NCBI RefSeq assembly: GCF_009731355.2
Contig: NZ_AP022810.1
Coordinates: 620,001-684,000, forward strand
DNA from: Desulfuromonas sp. AOP6
Lineage (GTDB): Bacteria; Desulfobacterota; Desulfuromonadia; Desulfuromonadales; SZUA-540
Length of the DNA: 64,000 nt
Reading direction: 5' to 3'
Every line of letters begins with the position of its first letter. Position 1 is the stretch's first letter. Below, in pieces: positions 25,160-35,445 of this stretch. Under the pieces are notes generated by a model. It saw only the letters and a list, made by a program, of their open reading frames with translations. It did no database searches and was not told where the DNA came from. Position numbers and translations under genes: made by a program.

Positions 25160-25850
25160 TCTCCACCTGCTCCCAGCTCAGGCGAAATCCCTGCGCCAGG
25201 CGCACATCCTGGTCGGTGATGGTGCAATCGTGCCGTTTGAAGTAATGCACAAAGTAGATGGGAAGTCCCTGTTCAAGAAAGCGGCGCATGTATTTGGAGA
25301 CGGGATAGTCGGGTCGCGCCGTGCTCAGAGGTTCGTCCTGGCCGTTGGCGTAGCCGTCCATCGCGGCGATGGTCGTGGCGACATCCTCGGCATAATCCTG
25401 AAAGTCGGTGGCAAAGTTCAGTTCCCCGCCGGGGCGGAGATAGAGTAGAGCCATCTGCAGAAAGGCTTCGCTTAGCAGTCGCCGCGAACGATGGCGCTTT
25501 TTGGGCCAGGGATCGGGGCAGTTGATGTAGATGGCCTCCAGACTCTCTTTGCGCATGAAGTTGGCCAACAGGTAGCGGGCCTCGGCCCGCATGACGCGCA
25601 CGTTCTTAAGGCCGGCCTGGTCAACTTTTTTACAGGTTTTGTAGCAGCCCTTGTTGTAGATATCGATAGCCAGGTAGTTGCGCTCAGGGTGGCGGGCGGC
25701 CAGCTGGGTGATGAAATCGCCGATGCCACAGCCGATTTCCAGGCAAAGGGGGTGGTCGTTGTGGAAAAAAGAAGAGATGTCCTCCGCTGCCGCGAGCATC
25801 GGCTCAGTGAGAAAGGACGGGGAGGTGATCTCGATTACGCGCTGCGTCAT
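25152..25850 (-). CDS. trmB: tRNA (guanine-N7-)-methyltransferase
   Basis: Methylates G46 of tRNA with S-adenosylmethionine. The 232-residue protein has the SAM-binding CLEIGCGIGDFI, AIDIYNKGC, RAEARYLL and the family motif INCPDPWPKKRHRSRRL, where most homologues read NFPDPWxKxRH. GELNFATDFQDYAED follows. It is coupled to truD by overlap. No promoter was clearly identified upstream. Confidence 0.94.
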   Translation of the reverse strand: MTQRVIEITSPSFLTEPMLAAAEDISSFFHNDHPLCLEIGCGIGDFITQLAARHPERNYLAIDIYNKGCYKTCKKVDQAGLKNVRVMRAEARYLLANFMRKESLEAIYINCPDPWPKKRHRSRRLLSEAFLQMALLYLRPGGELNFATDFQDYAEDVATTIAAMDGYANGQDEPLSTARPDYPVSKYMRRFLEQGLPIYFVHYFKRHDCTITDQDVRLAQGFRLSWEQVENG

Positions 25851-25896
25851 ATGTTGCCTTTCTGACTACCTTGTTTTGACGCAGAAAACTAACACA

Positions 25897-25925
25897 GGCC
25901 GCCACATTTTTCAATGATGGCGGCC
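25897..25925 (-). terminator. Possible weak terminator downstream of the cytochrome c gene
   Basis: GGCCGCCA (25897-25904) and TGGCGGCC (25918-25925) form an 8-bp hairpin 30 bases past the stop of the minus-strand cytochrome gene. The T run after it is poor, so confidence is low. Confidence 0.35.
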
Positions 25926-25954
25926 ATCCAAATCTTCCTGGCCGGGTCTGACCA

Positions 25955-26278
25955 TTATTTCCGGCTGGACAGGAAGGCGACCAGGGCTCTGAGATCGTCC
26001 GCCGAGAGATGCGTCATGCTCGGCATGATGGAGTCGGGGTTGTTTGCTTTGGGGTTGAGGAGTTGTCTCTCGATCTGGCTGGCGTCAAGGCGTCTGCCTA
26101 CCGCATCGAGGGCGGGTCCCCTGTTGCCGCCGCTCCCTTCCAGACTATGACAGCCCTTGCAGCCCTGGGCATTGATAAGTCGGCGGGCGATGCCCTCGTC
26201 AGCCCCCGCCTGGCAGGGTAGCAGGAGCAGTCCCGCCAAAAGGGCGAACCCGGGCATTATGGGGGTGATGTTTTTCAT
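25955..26278 (-). CDS. Small monoheme c-type cytochrome
   Basis: The 107-residue precursor has a signal peptide (MKNITPIMPGFALLAGLLLLPCQAGA, cleavage likely after about residue 26) and one CKGCH heme-attachment motif. A downstream SIMPSMTHLS segment offers a Met axial ligand, and the chain ends with the usual helix (DDLRALVAFLSSRK). It should be a periplasmic class I cytochrome for electron transfer. GGAGAGG precedes ATG 26278. It is divergent from the DAHP synthase gene. Confidence 0.92.
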   Translation of the reverse strand: MKNITPIMPGFALLAGLLLLPCQAGADEGIARRLINAQGCKGCHSLEGSGGNRGPALDAVGRRLDASQIERQLLNPKANNPDSIMPSMTHLSADDLRALVAFLSSRK

Positions 26279-26501
26279 TGTGATTCCTCTCCGGGGAATG
26301 GAGCCCTGTAAAAACGGCGGTGATCTGGTCAGGATACTCGACGACGTACGATTTGCAACAAAGCTTTAGCTGACGCACTGACAAAAAAGTTGAATTCTTC
26401 CTGGGAGGTAGCTAATCTAGGCCCATCGCCGCCCCGGTTTCCGCCTTCCTGACGGAAAGCCGTCCCAGGGAAACAAGGCGTTTTGCCAAGGAGGTTGGAT
26501 T

Positions 26502-27508
<1,007 letters not shown>

Positions 27509-27512
<4 letters not shown>

Positions 27513-28372
27513 CCCCTGGCCTTGCCGACCAGGTCAAAAAGGGTGATTTCCGGTCGACAGAGAAAGCGGACGGGAAGCAGGCTGGTGCCGATGCCCCGAT
27601 TGACATAGAGGGGGGTGCTGGCGGGGCCGACGCGGTAGAGGCCGCTGACGAAGCCACCTGTGTAGCGGGGGAGGTAGAGGGGGGAGAGGAACGGCAGACG
27701 GACCTGGCCGCCGTGGGTATGCCCGCAGCAGATCAGGTCGATGCTGCCATCCAGCCCTTCGTGATTGAAAGCCGGCACATGGGAGAGGAGCAGGTTTACC
27801 CGTCGGGAGTCGACCTGTTTCTGCAAGGTCATCAAATCACTCTCTCGCGAAGGATAGTCGAGGCCAAAAAACGACAGGTCCATGCCGCCGGCTTCCACAT
27901 CCTGGCGCTGGTTGATGAGCAGGGTGATGCCGATCTTTTCGAAGTGGCGGCGCAGGGGCTCTCCTTCAATGCGGGCCCAGTACTCCCAGTTTCCCTGCAC
28001 GGCAAAGATCCCGGCAGGAGCCTGAAGGAGTCGGAGAAAGGCCAGGGCCCCTGGCAGATTGCGACTTTCTTCGATGTAGTCGCCAGTGAGCAGGATGATA
28101 TCCGGCTGCAGGGCGTTGGCCGCCTCGGCCACCCGGCGGGAGTAAGGACGGAACTCTTGGATGTGCGTATCGGAGAGCTGGACGATACGTACCTGCCTGC
28201 CAGCGGGTGCCTTGGGCAGGGGGATTTCCACCCGTTCGACCTGCAGGGCCGTTGGCTCGCGCAGAAAAGCGTTGCCCAGGGCCACTCCTCCCAGGCCCAG
28301 CGCCGCCCATTGAAAAAACCTTCGGCGGGACAGCCCTTTTGACGAACTTTGGGGTGTTCTTTTTCTCTTCAC
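27509..28372 (-). CDS. Tat-exported metallophosphoesterase
   Basis: The 287-residue protein carries a twin-arginine signal (SRRRFFQWAALGLGG, residues 15-29) and the calcineurin-like metal motifs QLSDTHI, LLTGDYI, AVQGNWEYW, LLSHVP and CGHTHGGQ. It should act outside the cytoplasm, folded with its metals before export. Substrates in this YkuE/YaeI-like branch include lipid-linked pyrophosphates such as UDP-diacylglucosamine relatives, but this is not determined here. Confidence 0.9.
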
Positions 28373-28475
28373 GCGCTCTCCGCAGCGGTTTAGATTCCAC
28401 GGGAATGACGGCAGCAGCCGTTGATGACGTCACAGTATAGTCCACTTGCCGGCTGATGACCAGCGGCACCCTGCC

Positions 28476-28504
28476 TTGCCCCTGCCGCCGGCCTGATATA
28501 TAGT
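28476..28504 (+). promoter_or_regulatory. Candidate sigma70 promoter of the flavodiiron gene
   Basis: TTGCCC (28476-28481), 17-base spacing, TATAGT (28499-28504), 59 bases before the ATG at 28563. The -10 is good and the -35 moderate. Confidence 0.4.
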
Positions 28505-28562
28505 TTAAGCCTGCGAGGATTAATTTTGACAGGCAACAGATTTCAGCAAGGAAGGAGAGGCC

Positions 28563-29765
28563 ATGAGTCAAGGACGAGAGATCTGCCCGGGCGTCTACTG
28601 GACCGGGGTGAAAAATCCTGACCTGCAGGTGTTCGACGAACTTTTTCCTACCCGCCAGGGGACGACCTACAACGCCTACCTGGTCAAGGGCAAGGACAAA
28701 ACCGCCTTGATCGATACGGTAAAGGAAGAATTTTCGGACGAATATTTCGATATTCTCACCAGCATCATTGCCACCGAAAAGATCGACCTGGTGGTGGTCA
28801 ACCATACCGAGCCCGATCACACCGGGGCACTGGAAGAGCTGGTGCGGCGCCATCCCGAGATTGAGATCTACTGCACCCGGGCCGCCGACAATTTTCTCAA
28901 GCAGCTCATCGATATTCCTCTCAAGACCCATGTGGTGGCCGAGGGGGACGAGATTGATCTGGGCGGGCGCACGCTGCGCTTCATTCTCGCTCCGAATCTG
29001 CACTGGCCCGACACCATGTTCACCTATCTGCCCGAAGAGGAAATTCTCTTCAGTTGCGATGCCTTTGGCGCTCACTTCTGTGGCGACGGCCTTTACGACG
29101 ACGAGGTTGGGGATTTCTCCGGCGAATACCGCTTCTATTTCGACACCATCATGCGTCCCTTCAAGGAGAAGATCCGCGAGGCGGTCAGCAAGGTGGCCTC
29201 CCTGCCCATCCGTCTGGTCTGTCCGTCCCACGGCCCCTTACGCCGCCAGGGCGCTCGGGAGGCCATCGACGGCTATGCCCGCATGGCGGCACCCCCGGCA
29301 GATGAGGGTCTGCGGGCGCTGACCCTGACCCTTTCACCCCACGGCAACACCCGCACCATGGCTGCCGCGGTACGTCGCGGCCTGGAAGAGTTCGGGGTCA
29401 AGGTGGTGGAACTGGCTCTCTATGAGGCGGAGGAGGGCGAAATTCGCGATGAACTGGAGCAGGCCGACGCCCTGCTCGTGGCCACGCCGACCATCAACCG
29501 TGATGCGCCGCCGCCGGTGTGGAAGGCTCTCTCTCTGCTCTCGACGGTGACGCCGAAGGGCAAGGTTGGCGGTGTGTTTGGTTCCTACGGCTGGAGCGGC
29601 GAGGCGGTGAAGCAGGTGGAGGATCGCCTGACCGGCCTCAAATACACGCTGCCTGAAGAGGGTATTCATTTCCGTTTCAAGCCGACGGAGTCGGACGTAC
29701 AGGCCTGTCAGGAGTTCGGCCGCAAAATCGGGCGCTATCTGGTCGATCAAAGCAAGGCCGGTTAA
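28563..29765 (+). CDS. Flavodiiron protein (A-type; O2/NO reductase)
   Basis: Reduces O2 to water or NO to N2O in the cytoplasm, protecting anaerobes. The 400-residue protein has a metallo-beta-lactamase-like domain with all six diiron ligands visible (H81, E83, D85, H146, D165, H222; NHTEPDHTG, NLHWPDTMF, SCDAFGAH, PSHGP) and a C-terminal flavodoxin domain (SPHGNTRTMA FMN loop, ATPTINRDAPP, GSYGWSGEAV). There is no extra rubredoxin domain. AAGGAGAGG precedes the ATG. It is followed by its own terminator. Confidence 0.95.
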   Translation: MSQGREICPGVYWTGVKNPDLQVFDELFPTRQGTTYNAYLVKGKDKTALIDTVKEEFSDEYFDILTSIIATEKIDLVVVNHTEPDHTGALEELVRRHPEIEIYCTRAADNFLKQLIDIPLKTHVVAEGDEIDLGGRTLRFILAPNLHWPDTMFTYLPEEEILFSCDAFGAHFCGDGLYDDEVGDFSGEYRFYFDTIMRPFKEKIREAVSKVASLPIRLVCPSHGPLRRQGAREAIDGYARMAAPPADEGLRALTLTLSPHGNTRTMAAAVRRGLEEFGVKVVELALYEAEEGEIRDELEQADALLVATPTINRDAPPPVWKALSLLSTVTPKGKVGGVFGSYGWSGEAVKQVEDRLTGLKYTLPEEGIHFRFKPTESDVQACQEFGRKIGRYLVDQSKAG

Positions 29766-29792
29766 GGCTGACGTCATGTTGCCCATGCCCTG

Positions 29793-29823
29793 CCCCGACG
29801 GGGGTTCCCCTCCGTCGGGGTTT
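29793..29823 (+). terminator. Terminator after the flavodiiron gene
   Basis: CCCCGACGG (29793-29801) pairs with CCGTCGGGG (29812-29820), followed by TTT. Confidence 0.75.
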
Positions 29824-29862
29824 CTGTGTCCATTCCTCTAAACAAATGAAAGGTGACCCGTT

Positions 29863-31203
29863 TTGCTCTCTCACATCATGTCCACCGTCAATGGATTTGT
29901 CTGGGGACCGGTGATGCTGGCCTTTCTGGTCGGCACCGGCGTCTATCTGAGTTTTCGTCTCGGGTTTCTGCAGTTTCGCCAGCTGCCCCGGGCTTTGCGG
30001 CTGGTTTTCAAAAAGCCTGATAGCGAAGCTCTCGAAGGGGATATTTCCCCTTTTCAGGCGCTGACCACCGCTCTGTCCGCGACCATCGGCACCGGTAACA
30101 TCGCCGGAGTGGCCACCGCCATCGTTCTCGGTGGTCCCGGCGCCATCTTCTGGATGTGGGTCTGCGCCATCTTCGGCATGGCCACCAAGTATGCCGAAGC
30201 CGTGCTGGCCGTCAAATACCGCGAGCATCTGCCCGACGGCACCATGCAGGGTGGTCCCATGCGCTACATCGCCGAAGGCTTGGGTCTTAAATGGCTCGGC
30301 TGGATTTTTGCTCTATTCGGCAGTATCGCCGCCTTTGGTATCGGCAGCATGGTGCAGTCGAATTCGGTGGCCCTGGCTCTTGAAGACGCCTGGGGGGTCT
30401 CGCCCCTGGCCAGCGGCCTTGTTCTGGCCGTGCTGACCGGTATCGTCATTATCGGCGGTATCCGCCGCATCGGCAAGGTGACGGAAAAGCTGGTGCCGAT
30501 CATGGGGATTTTCTACGTGGCCGGTGCCCTGCTCATCCTCATCCTCAACGCCGACAAGGTTCCCGGCGCCTTCGCCCTCATTTTCAGTCATGCCTTTGCC
30601 CCCGCCTCGGCGGCGGGAGGTTTTGCCGGGGCCGCTGTCTCCGCCGCCATCCGCTTCGGTGTGGCCCGGGGTGTCTTCTCCAACGAGGCGGGTCTGGGCA
30701 GCGCCCCCATCGCCCATGCCGCCGCCAGGACCAAAAGCCCGGTGCGTCAGGGGCTCATCGCCATGACGGGAGTCTTTTTCGACACCATCATCGTCTGTTC
30801 CATGACCGCCCTGGTCATTCTGTCCACGGGCGTGTGGACCAGCGGTGCTACCTCCAGTGCCCTGACTCAGGCGGCCTTCAACGCCGGCATGCCCGGCCCC
30901 GGCGGGCTCATCGTCACTATCGGCATCGCCGTCTTCGCCTATTCAACCATGATCGGCTGGGCCTATTACGGTGAAGAGTGCATCGAATATATCTTCGGCA
31001 TGAAGGCCCGCACCCCCTACCGTTACATCTTCTGCCTGGTCATCGCTATCGGCGCCGTCCAGAAGGTCGGTTTTGTCTGGGATTTCAGCGACACCATGAA
31101 CGGCGCCATGGCCATCCCCAACCTTATCGGTCTCATCGGTCTCTCCGGGGTGGTGGTGAAGGTGACCCGTGAGGCCTTTAGCGATCCGGAGAAATACCTC
31201 TGA
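29863..31203 (+). CDS. Sodium:alanine/glycine symporter (AGCS family)
   Basis: A 446-residue inner-membrane symporter. ALTTALSATIGTGNIAGVATAI contains the AGCS signature; GGPGAIFWMWVCAIFGMATKYAEAVLAVKYRE, GVFSNEAGLGSAPIAHAAA and STMIGWAYYGEECIEYIFG are also typical, with about 10 hydrophobic helices. The TTG at 29863 has AGGTGA 6 bases upstream; ATG 29878 is the alternative. The priA frame begins at or immediately after the stop codon. Confidence 0.93.
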   Translation: MLSHIMSTVNGFVWGPVMLAFLVGTGVYLSFRLGFLQFRQLPRALRLVFKKPDSEALEGDISPFQALTTALSATIGTGNIAGVATAIVLGGPGAIFWMWVCAIFGMATKYAEAVLAVKYREHLPDGTMQGGPMRYIAEGLGLKWLGWIFALFGSIAAFGIGSMVQSNSVALALEDAWGVSPLASGLVLAVLTGIVIIGGIRRIGKVTEKLVPIMGIFYVAGALLILILNADKVPGAFALIFSHAFAPASAAGGFAGAAVSAAIRFGVARGVFSNEAGLGSAPIAHAAARTKSPVRQGLIAMTGVFFDTIIVCSMTALVILSTGVWTSGATSSALTQAAFNAGMPGPGGLIVTIGIAVFAYSTMIGWAYYGEECIEYIFGMKARTPYRYIFCLVIAIGAVQKVGFVWDFSDTMNGAMAIPNLIGLIGLSGVVVKVTREAFSDPEKYL

Positions 31204-31250
31204 TAACCAAGGATGACAAAGGGGCGGCTTGCCTGATTGCCACCGTTGCC

Positions 31251-33416
31251 GTGGCCGCCCCTCTCGATAAGACTCTCGCCTATCGGGTGCCGGAGGCGCT
31301 GGTCTCCGCAGCCCGGGTCGGCTTGCGGGTGCGGGTGCCGCTGGGGCGGCGGCAGGCCACCGGCTATCTGCTCGAACTGAAGGAAGGGGAGAGCGAGGGG
31401 CTGAAGGATGTGGCCGAAATCCTCGACCGCGAGCCCCTGTTCAGCCAGGAACTGGCCGCCTTTTATCTGCGGGCGGCAGAATACTATCTCTATCCCCCGG
31501 GTGAGGCCGTGCGCACGGCGCTGCCGGCCGGGTTGTCCGGACGTGGGACCGATGTGGCCGTGCTGCGCGAGCGCGTCTATTTTCCCCTGGAACAGGAAGG
31601 GCAGCCCGCCGGCGGGCGCCAGCGTGAGGTTCTCGATTACGTTCGCCGGCAGGGCCGGGTCACCCTGACGGACATCCGGGGCCTTTTTCCTGCCCCCTAT
31701 GCGCCCCTGGCCCGCCTGGTCGAGTTGGGCTTTGTCCGGGAAGACGAGGTGGAGAAGGTTCGCGACCCTTTCTTCGCCGCCCCTGTTCCCGCTGACGTGC
31801 CGGTAGAGCCCTCGCCTGATCAGGCCGAAGCTTTGCGTGCAATCGAAGGCGCCTTGGAAGCCGGCGGATTTGCCCCCTTTCTGCTGCACGGCGTCACCGG
31901 CAGCGGCAAGACGGAAGTCTATCTGCGGGCCATCGCCCGGGCCGTGGCCCTAGGCCGCACGGCCCTGGTGCTGGTGCCGGAAATCGCTCTGACCCCCCAG
32001 TTGGTCGGCCGCTTTCGGGCCCGTTTTCGCGATGGCGGTCCGGCGATTGCCGTGCTGCACAGCGGCCTGTCCGACGGTGAGCGCTACGATGCCTGGCGCG
32101 CCATTGCTCGCGGTGAAGTGTCTATCGTCATCGGCGCGCGCTCGGCCCTCTTCGCCCCTCTGGCCGACCTCGGCATCATCGTGGTGGACGAGGAACATGA
32201 GGCCAGCTATAAGCAGGGGGAGGGGTTCCGCTACAATGCCCGCGATCTCGCTCTCATGCGGACCCAGATGAGCAAGGCGACCATTGTGCTGGGGAGTGCC
32301 ACCCCGGCCGTCACCACCTGCCACCGTGCTCTGGACGGTCAGATGGGGTATCTGCGTTTGACGGGACGGGTTTCGGAGCGCTCGCTGCCGGCCGTCGAAC
32401 TGGTGGACATGCGCGGCGAAGCGCTGACCGGCGCCCTCTCTCCGTCTCTGACGGGTGCCCTCGAAGTCAATCTGGAGAAGGGGGAGCAGTCTCTGCTGCT
32501 GCTGAACCGCCGCGGGTTTTCCCCCTACCTGCTCTGCGCCGATTGCGGTGCCACCTTCCGCTGCCCCAACTGTGAAATCACCCTCACCTATCACCAGGGC
32601 GCCCGCCAGCTGCGCTGCCACTATTGCGATTATCACCTGACGCCCCCCGATCTCTGTCCCTCTTGTCAGGGTGGTTCCATCCTGCCCGAGGGGACGGGTA
32701 CCGAGCGGCTGGAAGAGGAGTTGCGCGGCCTCTTTCCCCAGGCCCGCATTGCCCGCATGGACCGGGATACCATGGGCCGCAAGGGGGCCCATGGACAGCT
32801 GGTGTCCCGTATGGAGGCGGGCGAAGTCGATATTCTGGTCGGCACCCAGATGGTTGCCAAGGGCCTCGACTTCCCTGGTGTGACCCTGGTGGGGGTCATC
32901 AATGCCGATTCCACCCTCAATTTCCCCGATTTTCGCTGCGCCGAACGCACCTTCTCCCTGCTCACCCAGGTGGCAGGGCGGGCGGGGCGGGGGGAGAAAG
33001 CGGGTCACGTTCTCATTCAGACTTATTCCCCCGAGCACTATGCCCTGACCTGTGCCGCCAGTCACGATTATACCGAATTTTACGGGCAGGAGATCGGCTT
33101 TCGCCAGGAGCTGGGCTATCCTCCCTTCGGCCATCTGGCCAACCTGGTTCTCGCCGGCAACGAGGCGGACAAGGTCCAGGCCGCAGCTGATGCCCTGGCT
33201 CTGGCGCTGGACGAAACGGCCGGCCCGGTGGAGGTCCTCGGCCCCGCTCCCTGTCCCCTCTCCCGTCTGCGCGGCAAGACCCGCGTTCAGATTCTGCTCA
33301 AATCACCCCAGCGTCCGCCTCTGCGCCGTCTTTTGCACCGACTGTCCTATCTGAGGAAAAAGGTCGGGGCAGGCGTGCTCCTCTCCATTGATGTCGATCC
33401 TCTCGATATGCTGTGA
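31251..33416 (+). CDS. priA: Primosomal protein N' (replication-restart helicase)
   Basis: A 3'-5' DNA helicase that reloads the replisome at stalled forks. Walker A is HGVTGSGKTEVYL, the DEAH-like box is VVDEEHEASYKQ, and eight zinc cysteines lie in CADCGATFRCPNCE and RCHYCDY/LCPSC. LVGTQMVAKGLDFPGVTLVGV and QVAGRAGRGEKAGHVLIQTY mark the helicase C-terminal part. GTG 31251 is the first canonical start, but it cuts into the conserved first strand and lacks a ribosome-binding site; the open frame continues upstream (IATVAVAAPLDKT) to ATT 31236 and CTG 31200, the latter overlapping the preceding stop as CTGA with GGAG 8 bases before it. Confidence 0.94.
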   Translation: MAAPLDKTLAYRVPEALVSAARVGLRVRVPLGRRQATGYLLELKEGESEGLKDVAEILDREPLFSQELAAFYLRAAEYYLYPPGEAVRTALPAGLSGRGTDVAVLRERVYFPLEQEGQPAGGRQREVLDYVRRQGRVTLTDIRGLFPAPYAPLARLVELGFVREDEVEKVRDPFFAAPVPADVPVEPSPDQAEALRAIEGALEAGGFAPFLLHGVTGSGKTEVYLRAIARAVALGRTALVLVPEIALTPQLVGRFRARFRDGGPAIAVLHSGLSDGERYDAWRAIARGEVSIVIGARSALFAPLADLGIIVVDEEHEASYKQGEGFRYNARDLALMRTQMSKATIVLGSATPAVTTCHRALDGQMGYLRLTGRVSERSLPAVELVDMRGEALTGALSPSLTGALEVNLEKGEQSLLLLNRRGFSPYLLCADCGATFRCPNCEITLTYHQGARQLRCHYCDYHLTPPDLCPSCQGGSILPEGTGTERLEEELRGLFPQARIARMDRDTMGRKGAHGQLVSRMEAGEVDILVGTQMVAKGLDFPGVTLVGVINADSTLNFPDFRCAERTFSLLTQVAGRAGRGEKAGHVLIQTYSPEHYALTCAASHDYTEFYGQEIGFRQELGYPPFGHLANLVLAGNEADKVQAAADALALALDETAGPVEVLGPAPCPLSRLRGKTRVQILLKSPQRPPLRRLLHRLSYLRKKVGAGVLLSIDVDPLDML

Positions 33417-35071
<1,655 letters not shown>

Positions 35072-35100
35072 GAGGTACACCTGTTTTAACGCACCATCGA

Positions 35101-35126
35101 GGGCCCGGCTTGCCGGGCCCTTTTTT
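35101..35126 (+). terminator. Terminator after gdhA
   Basis: GGGCCCGGC (35101-35109) pairs with CCGGGCCC (35113-35120) and six T follow. Confidence 0.88.
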
Positions 35127-35131
35127 ATTGG

Positions 35132-35173
35132 TGCGCCGCGTTCGTTTGTGCGCCATGGCACACAAACGGCGCC
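35132..35173. repeat. Imperfect inverted repeat downstream of gdhA
   Basis: Arms with GTTTGTG and CACAAAC flank CGCCATGG, and GCGCCG/CGGCGC extend the pairing outward. It lies between the gdhA terminator and the pel promoter region. Function unknown; it may be a mobile repeat or a second transcription barrier. Confidence 0.45.
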
Positions 35174-35298
35174 TAAGTTCCCAGGCGAGACGGTGTCAAG
35201 TATCCGCTCCGGTCTCGGATTCGACCGCGCTTCCCGTGCCTTGCCGCCGTTTTTGACTAGACCTTGGAGGTATTCTGCTGGAATTCATTTAATTTGCC

Positions 35299-35326
35299 TG
35301 GACTGAGGCCCAAAAGAACCTATAAT
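35299..35326 (+). promoter_or_regulatory. Candidate sigma70 promoter of the pel operon
   Basis: A perfect TATAAT at 35321-35326 with TGGACT about 16 bases upstream. It lies 119 bases before the pelA ATG, leaving a leader of roughly 110 bases. Confidence 0.5.
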
Positions 35327-35386
35327 CGGTGACGAATACTAAAGCGGCACGACTTTTGAATAATACTGAGAAAAATGCCGTTTCCT

Positions 35387-35430
35387 AAAAACAGACCCGT
35401 GCCTGTGTCACGTGAGACCGGACTGTTTTT
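35387..35430 (+). promoter_or_regulatory. Inverted repeat in the pelA leader
   Basis: AAAAACAG (35387-35394) and CTGTTTTT (35423-35430) are perfect 8-base arms around a 28-base interior that itself contains CGTG/CACG. It sits just before the pelA ribosome-binding region. It could be a regulator site or an RNA hairpin ending in T, i.e. an attenuator. Confidence 0.4.
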
Positions 35431-35445
35431 CTTCCAGGGCTGCCT

